DNA of 64,000 nt, from NCBI GenBank assembly GCA_900074745.1, contig LT598466.1, positions 248,001 to 312,000 of the forward strand, in the 5' to 3' direction. A program made the translations under genes and the position numbers. Origin of the DNA: Lachancea mirantina. Its lineage: Eukaryota > Ascomycota > Saccharomycetes > Saccharomycetales > Saccharomycetaceae. Positions 40,046 through 48,113 of this stretch are shown here, piece after piece. Every line of letters begins with the position of its first letter. The stretch's first letter is position 1. The notes under the pieces were generated by a model. It was not told the origin of the DNA, did no database searches, and was given only the letters and a program-made list of their open reading frames with translations.

Positions 40046-40858
40046 CTATATATCACCAAACGAACAGAAGCCATCTCCCAATAAATTTTGACTGACGTTA
40101 GAGCCCATAATCCAACATATTGTGGCTCTCACAATTACCACGTAGTATTTGGAGCCTTTTCCAGTCAGAGCAGTGTATATAGAAGATGCAATCAGTAGTA
40201 AACCAAAAACACAGTAGAAAATAATTTGGTTGTTGTAGTATAGAGCCCAGAGCCAGTTCGTAATTTGGGACTGTCTCTGTGGATCCTGGGGGTTCTGGGA
40301 ACAGTCGGGAAGTCTTGGAGATGGTAATGGTGAGCGATTCATGTCCCGTGGTGGATGTTCAATGAGACACGTCGGTGGTGCTGACATGGCACCGTTGGAA
40401 TGGATTGTGGGATTGCCTTCGGTGTTTCCTCGAGGAAACAAGTCGAGAGTAGGTAATAATTTACTTTCGCGAGATTTGGGTTTCACTGCATCTTGCTGCA
40501 CAGGTGATTTCGGTGCAGGTGAATACTCGCCTCGTTCTAGTTTGTTGTAGTCTATGCCGGTGAGTCCACGATCGAGCATCGCGGGTGACGTTTCAAACGC
40601 TGGAGAACTCTCTGTCGAAAAATTGGGCTTTGGTGATTCCAGCGGTGACGCTGGTTCACTGTGCGTGATTGCCGGTTGTGACTCGGCACTGTCATTTAAG
40701 TGGTTACCTGGGGGCGATGATTTCCTGGAACGAATGGCATGATAATTGCGCGAAAAGGATCTTCTGAGCGGCGACTTTTCCTTGTCAGCATCCCGTTTGC
40801 CCTTCGAGGACTTTTTTAAAGTCGTCCACAGTTTGAGATCTCTCAAAGATTCTGGCAT
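40046..40858 (-). CDS. Unrecognised protein with disordered N-terminus and two C-terminal TM segments
   Basis: A 270-residue protein I do not recognise. Residues 1-45 are basic (LKKSSKGKRDADKEKS, RRSFSRNYHAIRSRKSS). About 45-200 is Ser/Pro-rich and disordered with many SP sites. About 205-270 has two hydrophobic segments (IIFYCVFGLLLIASSIYTAL and YYVVIVRATICWIMG) separated by TGKGSK, suggesting a hairpin anchor with the tail on the cytosolic side. The ATG at 40858 is the first in frame. In S. cerevisiae the neighbour of BUD21 is RTS2, which this does not resemble. It could be a fast-evolving membrane-contact or nuclear-envelope protein; no function is claimed. Confidence 0.75.
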   Translation of the reverse strand: MPESLRDLKLWTTLKKSSKGKRDADKEKSPLRRSFSRNYHAIRSRKSSPPGNHLNDSAESQPAITHSEPASPLESPKPNFSTESSPAFETSPAMLDRGLTGIDYNKLERGEYSPAPKSPVQQDAVKPKSRESKLLPTLDLFPRGNTEGNPTIHSNGAMSAPPTCLIEHPPRDMNRSPLPSPRLPDCSQNPQDPQRQSQITNWLWALYYNNQIIFYCVFGLLLIASSIYTALTGKGSKYYVVIVRATICWIMGSNVSQNLLGDGFCSFGDI

Positions 40859-41094
40859 TCTTACTGACGCCGAGCTACGCTAATCAAAGAAGTAGTGAAA
40901 GAAGACCCGGTAATTTGGATTGTGTACCAATTAGTCGGCAGTGTCACAAACTGGATAATGGTTCGTTTACATTGTTTATGTTTACGACAAGCACGACACC
41001 TGAGCGTCAGGTTGTGCGACAAAGTTGACATCAAGTCGTTTATCAAAATATATCTAATACATAACTCTGTGTATCAGGATTCAATGCTAAGAGT

Positions 41095-41946
41095 TTAAAT
41101 GCAGGAGTAACCACCATCGATCATAATGTCGGTACCGGTAGCGTAAGTGGACGCATCGGAAGCCAAGTACAAGTAAGCACCGACAAGTTCTTTTGGAAGA
41201 GCTTCACGTCCAAGCGGAGTGAGCGAGTGCCATTTGTTCTTGAGTTCTTCGTCTGCGAAATTTGTAATGTCAGTGGCGATGTAGCCGGGAGAAACCGTGT
41301 TCACACGAGCGTAACCTGCCCATTCGACGGCGAGAGACTTGCACAGATGCAATACACCTGCTTTGGCCGCATTGTACGCGGCTTGCATCTGTGGGACGTT
41401 CACAATGTGGCCCGACATGGACGCTGTAATGACAAAAGAGCCATGACCTTGGTCCCTGAAAACGGGGCCAATGGCCTTTGACAGTCTGTATATACCGTTC
41501 AGGTCGACATCGATCACTTTTTTCCATTCTTTGTCACACAGATCCTCGTCCTCCTCGGCAAGGTCCACAACAGGGCCCTTGTCCCAAGCAACACCGGCAT
41601 TGCCGACCAAGATGTCGATTTTACCGTTGAAATCCTTCTTGATCTGGTCGATCGTGTGCGAAACCTGTTTGGAATCCGTGACGGCGCATTGGTAGGCTTT
41701 TATCTTGACACCGTATTTTTTGGACAAATCGTCAACGATTTCCGTGATATGAGGGTTAGAATTGTACCACATGGCCACATCTGCACCTGCTTGTGCAAAT
41801 GCAATGGCAACTTCGTACCCAATACCAGAAGATGCACCTGAGACAGCAGCGACTTTACCCTTTAGCGAAAACAGATCCAAAACGTGCTCCGCGAGTTGTG
41901 GAGCCTCTTGTGGCGTAGTCAAACCGGTAGCGATGGTTTTATTCAT
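41095..41946 (-). CDS. Short-chain dehydrogenase/reductase, sorbose-reductase (Sou1)-like
   Basis: A 283-residue classical SDR resembling fungal NADPH-dependent L-sorbose/mannitol 2-dehydrogenases (Sou1/Sou2 of Candida). It shows the Rossmann motif SGASSGIG (about residue 42), NAGVAWD, the catalytic Ser in ITASMSGHI, and the YxxxK pair in AAYNAAKAG. The C-terminal [13 protein letters not shown] is typical of the sorbose-reductase branch. The start at 41946 ([12 protein letters not shown]) is the first ATG; the frame runs 13 codons further to a GTG. S. cerevisiae has no ortholog at this place, so this is an accessory metabolic gene. Sugar-alcohol substrate is inferred from family only. Confidence 0.85.
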   Translation of the reverse strand: MNKTIATGLTTPQEAPQLAEHVLDLFSLKGKVAAVSGASSGIGYEVAIAFAQAGADVAMWYNSNPHITEIVDDLSKKYGVKIKAYQCAVTDSKQVSHTIDQIKKDFNGKIDILVGNAGVAWDKGPVVDLAEEDEDLCDKEWKKVIDVDLNGIYRLSKAIGPVFRDQGHGSFVITASMSGHIVNVPQMQAAYNAAKAGVLHLCKSLAVEWAGYARVNTVSPGYIATDITNFADEELKNKWHSLTPLGREALPKELVGAYLYLASDASTYATGTDIMIDGGYSCI

Positions 41947-42681
41947 TTGTTTCTTAAAATTGCCTAAAATAGCCGTAAAATTCACTAAAAACTTGTCCGA
42001 ATCTTTTGAAAAGATTTTTTGCCTAACTTAATTAGTTGCGATTATGAGTCCCTTATAAGGTATATCTATCCACAGCCTTCGAGTCCCTTTTATACGCCTA
42101 TTCCTGCTGTTTCGTTACTGCAAAAGTCTCGTTTTTCATAGTACGTCATTTTGCAAAGGTTTGACTTCCTGGAAAAAAGCCAGGTAATGTAACCATATCA
42201 CCACTTTTACTTTTGCGACGGCATCAACAATGCGCGGCTGTAACAAACAGATATTGCTTCGAGCGTACTAACTGTTATGTAATTGCTGATGGGTCTCACC
42301 GTTCAGACCCTGATTAGCGCATTTACGCGTCTTGGGTACGCCGCGTTTACGCGTCGCGTTCTCGAGAAGGTGATGTGGGGTCGAAAAGAAGTCAGGGCAG
42401 ACATAGGCTCGTAGGGTTTGCCAAAGTGTTGTACGTCGGGAAAGTATCGTTGTCGAGTGTCTTGAGCGTCTAAAATCTTTTATTATGAGATTGATTCCGT
42501 TGAGAAGTGCGTAGTTACTGACGGTTACTGGCAGGATAGCCAAAATAGTACAAAGTGACAAGAACCCGGAGGATCGGGTTCCAGTAAAAAGAGCATACTA
42601 TGATGAAATGTTATGATCGTGATTTTATGAGGGCGAAGGGTCTCTTCGCTGTATATATGTATTTTATGTAGTTCGACTCGT
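41947..42681. other. SDR promoter and BAT1 3' flank
   Basis: About 735 bases. Two ACGCGT (MCB-type) motifs lie at 42325-42330 and 42349-42354, inside a local repeat of TTTACGCGTC. A 97-codon frame on the minus strand here has no recognisable feature. Confidence 0.45.
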
Positions 42682-43899
42682 TTATTTTAGGTTAGCCACA
42701 ACACGGGACCAGTTGCCGTGGGGCTGTCTGCCGTATTGAATGTCGGCGATCCAGTTGGCGATTTGTTCGGTGAGTTTACCGGCTTGTTTGCCCGGTTGCA
42801 AAGGGACGTCGATGTTCTCGTCTTGCCAACCGATTTCTTTAATTGGCGAGACAACGGCCGCGGTACCAGCACCGAAGGCTTCGACAAGTTCTCCTTTTCT
42901 GGCACGCTCGGCGACCTCGTTGATGCTGAGGTAACGTTCGTTGACTTCCCATTCTTTAGGGTCCAAGTTTTCGCGCGCAAGCGTCAAAATGGAGTCTCTG
43001 GTAACACCCTCAAGGATGGTACCATCCAAAGGCGCAGTGACAAGCTCTTTCTTGCCCGTGGCATTGTCCTTGAGCACGAAGAACACGTTCATGGTACCGA
43101 CCTCGGTGATATACTTTTCTGGGCCGAACAACCACAGGTTCTGCTGGTAACCTTTTTCGGCGGCCTTGAGTTGGGGCAAGATGCAAGGTGCGTAGTTGGC
43201 ACCTAGTTTCTTGTCACCAACACCACCGGGCCAAGCTCTCGTAGCGTTGTCGGTGGCAAGCAATTTGACGGCCTTGAATCCACTCTTGAAGTAAGGACCC
43301 ACTGGAGACGTGATCACGTACAGCAGGGCGCGGTCTGGAGTTCCGACACCTAGCGCCGCAGTGGTGCCGATCATAGTGGGTCTCACGTATAGCGAGTAAC
43401 CCTCGCCCTGTGGCACGAGATGCTTGTCTTGTTCGATGAGCTTGCCCATGAGAGCAATGAGCTCGTCGGAGTCGAACGTGGGCAGACAGATACGGGCCGC
43501 ACTTTTGTTCATACGTTCCATGTTCTTGTCTGGACGGAACATGGTGATCTTGTCATCACGGGATCTGTACGCCTTGAGGCCCTCGAATAGCTCAAATGCA
43601 TAGTGGAACACGCACGCAGCCGGGTCCAGCGACAAGTTACCGTAGGGCTTGATTTCGGGTGTGCCCCATCCGTTCTGCTTGGTCCACTCGATGGTTAGCA
43701 TGTGATCTGTGAACGTTTTACCGAACACAAGTTCGTCATTGGCACGAGGTTGCGAAGGTGTACTATGGTTCTGAACCTTGAGCTTGGTAGCGTCCAGAGG
43801 CGCTCCAGCGCCTCTGATCGCGGCCGATGCGCTGAACAAACGAGACGCACGCGACGAGGTCATGGCGATCGACTTGGCAGAAAATCCGGATCTCAACAT
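42682..43899 (-). CDS. BAT1: Branched-chain amino acid aminotransferase, mitochondrial form
   Basis: PLP enzyme of fold type IV that transfers the amino group between branched-chain amino acids and their 2-oxo acids, the last step of Leu/Ile/Val synthesis. The 405-residue protein has an N-terminal presequence (MLRSGFSAKSIAMTSSRASR) rich in Arg/Ser with no acidic residue, indicating the mitochondrial form. Family motifs follow: FELFEGLKAYR, the PLP Lys in GVGDKKLGANYAP, TEVGTMNVFFVL, and GTAAVVSPIKEIGW. An internal Met at residue 13 could give a shorter form. The promoter carries Leu3 and Gcn4 sites. S. cerevisiae BAT1 is YHR208W, next to SET5; here FAU1-FMP10 lie between. Confidence 0.96.
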   Translation of the reverse strand: MLRSGFSAKSIAMTSSRASRLFSASAAIRGAGAPLDATKLKVQNHSTPSQPRANDELVFGKTFTDHMLTIEWTKQNGWGTPEIKPYGNLSLDPAACVFHYAFELFEGLKAYRSRDDKITMFRPDKNMERMNKSAARICLPTFDSDELIALMGKLIEQDKHLVPQGEGYSLYVRPTMIGTTAALGVGTPDRALLYVITSPVGPYFKSGFKAVKLLATDNATRAWPGGVGDKKLGANYAPCILPQLKAAEKGYQQNLWLFGPEKYITEVGTMNVFFVLKDNATGKKELVTAPLDGTILEGVTRDSILTLARENLDPKEWEVNERYLSINEVAERARKGELVEAFGAGTAAVVSPIKEIGWQDENIDVPLQPGKQAGKLTEQIANWIADIQYGRQPHGNWSRVVANLK

Positions 43900-44062
43900 G
43901 ACGCTGCGACTAGGAAATTTATAGTTTTCAACACTAGGATCTTCGACGCAAACAACAATTGGTCTTTTGTGTCACCAGTAGAAGTGTCTTTATACTTGGC
44001 TCACTGAGTACTTATCGATGTCTCTCGTGGCATTTTTTCACTTTTTCACTTTTTCCACCATA

Positions 44063-44069
44063 TGAGTCA
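44063..44069. promoter_or_regulatory. Gcn4 site (TGAGTCA)
   Basis: A perfect Gcn4 core 164 bases upstream of BAT1. It is the nearest of three. Confidence 0.75.
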
Positions 44070-44081
44070 ATCACTGTTGCA

Positions 44082-44131
44082 CCGGTACCGGCGGCCGAGA
44101 GGATCATTCCAGACCGAATGACCGGTACCGG
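44082..44131. promoter_or_regulatory. Two Leu3 sites (CCGGTACCGG) of BAT1
   Basis: Perfect palindromes at 44082-44091 and 44122-44131, exactly 40 bases apart. Each fits the Leu3 consensus CCGGNNCCGG; with the flanking G or C, the core GCCGGNNCCGGC is partly matched. Leu3 activates branched-chain amino acid genes when alpha-isopropylmalate is present. Confidence 0.88.
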
Positions 44132-44149
44132 CCTCGCAGGTGAATCATG

Positions 44150-44156
44150 TGACTCA
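44150..44156. promoter_or_regulatory. Gcn4 site (TGACTCA)
   Basis: A perfect Gcn4 core beyond the two Leu3 sites in the BAT1 promoter. Confidence 0.75.
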
Positions 44157-44246
44157 CTATACCACAATAAACTGACATCTCTAATGCTGGAATACTATCA
44201 GAAAGCAAGTGAACGGAAGTCGAGTTGTAACCGAACCGGTAGTCCA

Positions 44247-44253
44247 TGACTCA
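44247..44253. promoter_or_regulatory. Gcn4 site (TGACTCA)
   Basis: The third perfect Gcn4 core, about 350 bases upstream of BAT1. Confidence 0.65.
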
Positions 44254-45179
44254 CGACTGGTTTATTGAAAAATTCCGAGCTGTTTATTTAGCTGGTACCT
44301 GTGATCTATGTCCTAATTTACTCCGTGCTACTCTATGTCTACGTGTGTGGCCGTTCTACTTCTTTGTCGACTGTGTGTCTTGTTTAACTCTTCCCCCTGT
44401 CAGTGTCAGGCGTTTGTGTTAAAAACTTGTCTGTATTTGTCGCTACGATGCTTCGGTCTCTGTACAGTGTACGTCTGTCGGGGACTGGTCTTGTAGTGTC
44501 TCTAGCATGTATTAGCTGTTGCATAGGAGCTATATTGTAGTTTATACAGTATCTTCTCTGCAGTATACAATTGTAGTAAAGCAGCTGGACCCTCGTATTC
44601 CTACAGCATTTTGGTATACTATAGTAGCTGCTGTGAGGTAACGAGAAAGATTTGTCGGAAGGAGATAGCGAGATAGCATATTGGCAAGTTGCAGTATCAC
44701 GTGGTCACGATGACGGATTGAAATAAGATGAAACTGAACGGACGGTTCATGATAAAGATGAAGTCATAGGAACCGAAAGATTCTAGTGATAATCATGTTG
44801 TCGTCATACCCCTTCATCACTGCAGGAATAATCTAATAGGTGACGCAATGATGACTCACCTGCAATCTTAAAGAAAGTACGGATTCTGAAGTTGGAACAG
44901 TGGTACACAAATTGTATAAAAGGAGCCGATATGACCAGGATCGCAGTAGTTATGGTCGTAAGATACTCACGGAGAGATATAAGTACTCAATACCCTATTT
45001 GTCTTATCATTAAACTCAGCTATGAAAGCATTAAATGAACAGTTCAAGAACTTATCGACTACCGACAATCGTAAACCTCATTAAAATTATAATTTAGTAG
45101 GAGTCGTAGTGGTGGTAGCGGCAGCGGTAGCTATAGCTTTTAACCCATACTGAAGTAGATTACTGTAGTATGAAACATT
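44254..45179. other. Long gene-free region, left part
   Basis: About 930 bases upstream of the BAT1 control elements. No supported gene. Composition drifts toward AT-rich, with TATAGTA-like words and a GTAGTGGTGGTAGCGGCAGC run near 45110. ATCACGTG at 44697 fits a CDEI core, but the following bases are not the AT-rich CDEII of a centromere. Confidence 0.5.
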
Positions 45180-46198
45180 GTATCTATACTATAATCGCCA
45201 TTGTACATAAGCCATTGTTCAAAAGCTATTGTGTGGTGCCGGGGTGTAATAACCATAGTAACCATGGGATGAATAGTATAATAGAGAATCTACAGTCCAT
45301 TAATGATACTATAAGATATATGTTATAAAGGTTTTACTACATTACAGGTAGTATAGTAATTATGTTGCACGTATTGGTACTTTATAGGAAGCTTGGTATC
45401 TATGGAGGGCATTCTCTATAGTAGAGCACCTATGGTGTATTATTTATGCGAGGAATTGTCTATGGCGTAGTTGTGGTAGTAGGTAGCTACACTATACTTA
45501 TTATACGATAGATACTGTATTATAGCATTTCTACTGCAGTATTTCCAAGGTAGTATATAGTGCGGCAACCGCACCGAATAGTACTTTGTAGTATATTGAC
45601 CATATTGCGGTGTAGAAGCTACAAGGCAATTCGAATGCCGAATAATATCTGTTCCAGAGTATCTATGGTATAGGAGCTGTGGGATGATGGTTATGGTATA
45701 GTTTCCAAACAAGGTAATGTTTAAACCGAGTGATATCGCCGTCTTTACATATTATAGTACCTGATCCCTATGCCCTAGTATCTATAGCTTGATCCCTGAT
45801 GGTATCATGTAGTACAATAGTCGAACGCTATTATACATACATGGCAAATGGTATTTATATAAAGTGGCATCACAGCATAGGTATCTATACTATAGCATGA
45901 TTCGGTCAAAGGTTAGATATCTGTATCTGTATAACATAATACGTTCACGATAGACACTACAGCGTAGAAACCGCATTATAGATACTACAATAAAGATACT
46001 GTATTTGCCTGTAGTGTGGTTTCTACGCCGTAGCATTGGGGAGTTTATGGTATTGTCTCCATAGTAGTGGCCTTGTTTTATGGTACCGTGTTAGCAGAGG
46101 ATCGTATCTTTGATATTCATGACGTCGTATTCATCCATGCTGTACTTTACCGCTCCTACCGTATCACCTCCATTATAAATCTATATTATAGTATCTAT
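45180..46198. repeat. Dispersed GTATCTAT-word repeat region
   Basis: Eight copies of GTATCTAT or its complement in 1 kb: 45180, 45396, 45508 (complement), 45659, 45778, 45881, 45978 (complement) and 46191. They sit in a background of CTATAGTA-like words. Far fewer than one copy would be expected by chance in random sequence of this length. There is no fixed period, so it is not a simple tandem array. It also contains an inverted repeat (45957-46033). No coding frame is convincing. Confidence 0.7.
45957..46033. repeat. Inverted repeat with 16-base arms
   Basis: CTACAGCGTAGAAACC (45957-45972) is matched by GGTTTCTACGCCGTAG (46018-46033), 15 of 16 pairs, around a 45-base spacer. A second inverted pair CACTACAG/CTGTAGTG lies just beside it (45955, 46009). 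Confidence 0.75.
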
Positions 46199-46533
46199 AC
46201 CATATTTTATAGCACATTATTCATGGCGGTATCTGAAGTAGTTTCAGTCTAGCATATAAGGCATAGCATGGATCCAATAGTGTTCATAGCGCAGTATGGT
46301 AGTGTAAGGTGGCATGTTTCAGACCTTATGAATGAATCCACATCTAAACTCAAACCTGTTACACCGTACTACACTCGATTATACTCAATTACACTATACC
46401 ATAGCATCTACAGTAGCCGTATGGCGTATTTTCCACATAGTCATAAATTTCGTTACATTAGTTGACTCTGCTATATTGTCTGCTAAAACCATCTAATATA
46501 CGAGTTTTCCTGAAACAAAGCACCGCTCCCAAT
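46199..46533. other. FAU1 promoter region
   Basis: About 335 bases before FAU1, still rich in TATAC/CTATA words in its first half (to about 46410). No clear regulatory motif. Confidence 0.45.
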
Positions 46534-47196
46534 ATGTCAAGCGTCATTAACACCAATCACTCGCACAAGCGTGTCTTACGTGCTCGCCTTAAGTCCTTTC
46601 TTCGCCAGATCCCGCAGACAGAGATCAATAATCAATCCGCGGCCGTTCTTGAAGCCCTTAAACCTTTGCTTGCCGATTATAAGCATATCGCCTGTTTCAT
46701 GAGCATGGACCGTGGCGAAGTAGTCACTACTCCAATTCTCAAATGGCTCTTTCAAGCGGGTAAAACCGTCTATCTCCCACGCTGTACCTCTACCGACGCC
46801 AGTGGTCACATCAACCTTCGCAACACTGGCAAACCACACCCACACCTTACTTTCCATCGTATGCGATCCTATGCCGCTGTCGAGTCTCTCCGGCCTCAGG
46901 GGAAATATCAATTACGCGAACCGCTCCTGGAGATACCACACCCATTACCCCCCAAATTAGATGTCATCCTTGTCCCCGGTGTCGCTTTCTCTCCACAAAA
47001 CGGCGCCCGCATGGGCCACGGCGCGGGGTTTTACGACGACTTCATACATCGCACTCTACATCATCACGCCCAAAAGCCGTTGCTCGTGGGACTCGCCCTA
47101 CAACAACAACTCGTCCAGGATATCCCCATGGAACAGCATGACAATTGCATGGATGCTGTGGTTTCCGGTGACGGCTCTATTCATTGGGTATCGTAG
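46534..47196 (+). CDS. FAU1: 5-formyltetrahydrofolate cyclo-ligase (5,10-methenyl-THF synthetase)
   Basis: Converts 5-formyl-THF to 5,10-methenyl-THF with ATP, returning it to the folate pool. The 220-residue protein has the family order: an N-terminal Lys/Arg helix (HKRVLRARLKSFLRQIP), the CFMSMDRGEVVTTPI block, YLPRC, the DVILVPGVAFSPQNGARMGHGAGFYD segment (seen as VPGVAF and RMGHGAGFYDD, the nucleotide site), and VGLALQQQLV near the end. The ATG at 46534 (MSSVINTN) is the start; the frame is open upstream only to a TTG. Length is close to S. cerevisiae (211). FAU1 and FMP10 converge with 27 bases between stops, as YER183C/YER182W pair there. Confidence 0.94.
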   Translation: MSSVINTNHSHKRVLRARLKSFLRQIPQTEINNQSAAVLEALKPLLADYKHIACFMSMDRGEVVTTPILKWLFQAGKTVYLPRCTSTDASGHINLRNTGKPHPHLTFHRMRSYAAVESLRPQGKYQLREPLLEIPHPLPPKLDVILVPGVAFSPQNGARMGHGAGFYDDFIHRTLHHHAQKPLLVGLALQQQLVQDIPMEQHDNCMDAVVSGDGSIHWVS

Positions 47197-47223
47197 TCAC
47201 TTCATAAATATATCTACCTACCA

Positions 47224-47949
47224 TTACGTAGAAAACGTACCTTTGCCCCGCACCAAAGTCCTCTGTCCTCTTTGGTCCATGATCTCTGCACGCAGTTTAG
47301 TCAAATTGCCCGATTCTTCCACGTTCGTGATCCGCACCACGACAAATTGATTTGCAAACGTTGGGAACGCATACGAAATGGAAATCTCGTTCGTCTTCTC
47401 CTTTTTACCACCCTTCGCAAACATCATCGATTCCCTCATCAAATCCTCTAGAACCGTCGCCAAGATACCTCCATGAACCAAAAATGGGTACCCCGTCAAT
47501 TTCATTCCCAAGTGGTAAATACCCACGGTTTCCTTGTTGCGTGGATTATAGAAAAACCGTGGAGGAACCGTGATTCCACCTGGCACTAGCAACGTCTCGG
47601 ATATGAGGGTATTCTTCTTTTGCGTCTGCGGGAAAACCTCGATATATCCTACCTGTTTCAACTGTTTCACGACGGACAAGTTCTCAAGTCTAGCGTTCAA
47701 TTGGGCCTTATATTTCATTAACTTTTCGTCGTCTTCTGGAACGTTATCGTACATCCACCGTGCCACCACGTCTGCAAACGTCATATGCTGCGTAACGAAC
47801 CATCCAGCTCCAAAACTTGTCGCGAAAGTCGCTGCCAAAAGCCATCTGTTCGATCTCGCGGGTTTCTTGATCACGAACTGCTTCGAGCCTGCCGAGTACG
47901 CCCTTAAACCCGTTATTATCTTATTTATTCTCAGGTATCTCAATATCAT
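47224..47949 (-). CDS. FMP10: Mitochondrial hotdog-fold thioesterase-like protein Fmp10
   Basis: A 241-residue protein like S. cerevisiae Fmp10 (YER182W, 244), found in mitochondria, function unknown. The N-terminus is an amphipathic presequence (ILRYLRINKIITGLRAY) followed by one membrane segment at about 35-53 (WLLAATFATSFGAGWFV). The C-terminal half is a hotdog domain of the 4HBT/PaaI type with the hallmark VHGGILATVLEDLM (His-Gly-Gly, then Asp). Acyl-CoA thioesterase activity is a family-level inference. Confidence 0.9.
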   Translation of the reverse strand: MILRYLRINKIITGLRAYSAGSKQFVIKKPARSNRWLLAATFATSFGAGWFVTQHMTFADVVARWMYDNVPEDDEKLMKYKAQLNARLENLSVVKQLKQVGYIEVFPQTQKKNTLISETLLVPGGITVPPRFFYNPRNKETVGIYHLGMKLTGYPFLVHGGILATVLEDLMRESMMFAKGGKKEKTNEISISYAFPTFANQFVVVRITNVEESGNLTKLRAEIMDQRGQRTLVRGKGTFST

Positions 47950-48113
47950 TCTGCTGTGGCAGTCAGTCTATACTGCTTTTCCTCTGCTTTCCCTCTGCTT
48001 TCCAACTGGGTTGCCTACTGAACTTCGTTGATCAATCTGGTCGGTTTTTCACTGAAAACTATGCTTCAAAGAAACTGACGAAAACCTACAGAACCCAGGC
48101 AAATCCTGGCTTT

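Noticed and set aside
42268-42561. 97-codon minus-strand frame between the SDR gene and BAT1
   Set aside because: It has no recognisable motif and lies in the SDR promoter.
44695-44790. Possible point centromere at ATCACGTG
   Set aside because: The CDEI core is present, but the next 80-160 bases are not strongly AT-rich and no CDEIII-like TTCCGAA core follows. The other CACGTG sites (28, 9751, 13327, 18972) fail the same test.
45440-46465. Short Tyr/Ile/Ser-rich frames (60-90 codons) in the repeat region
   Set aside because: They come from the TATAC/CTATA words and show no start context or conservation signal.
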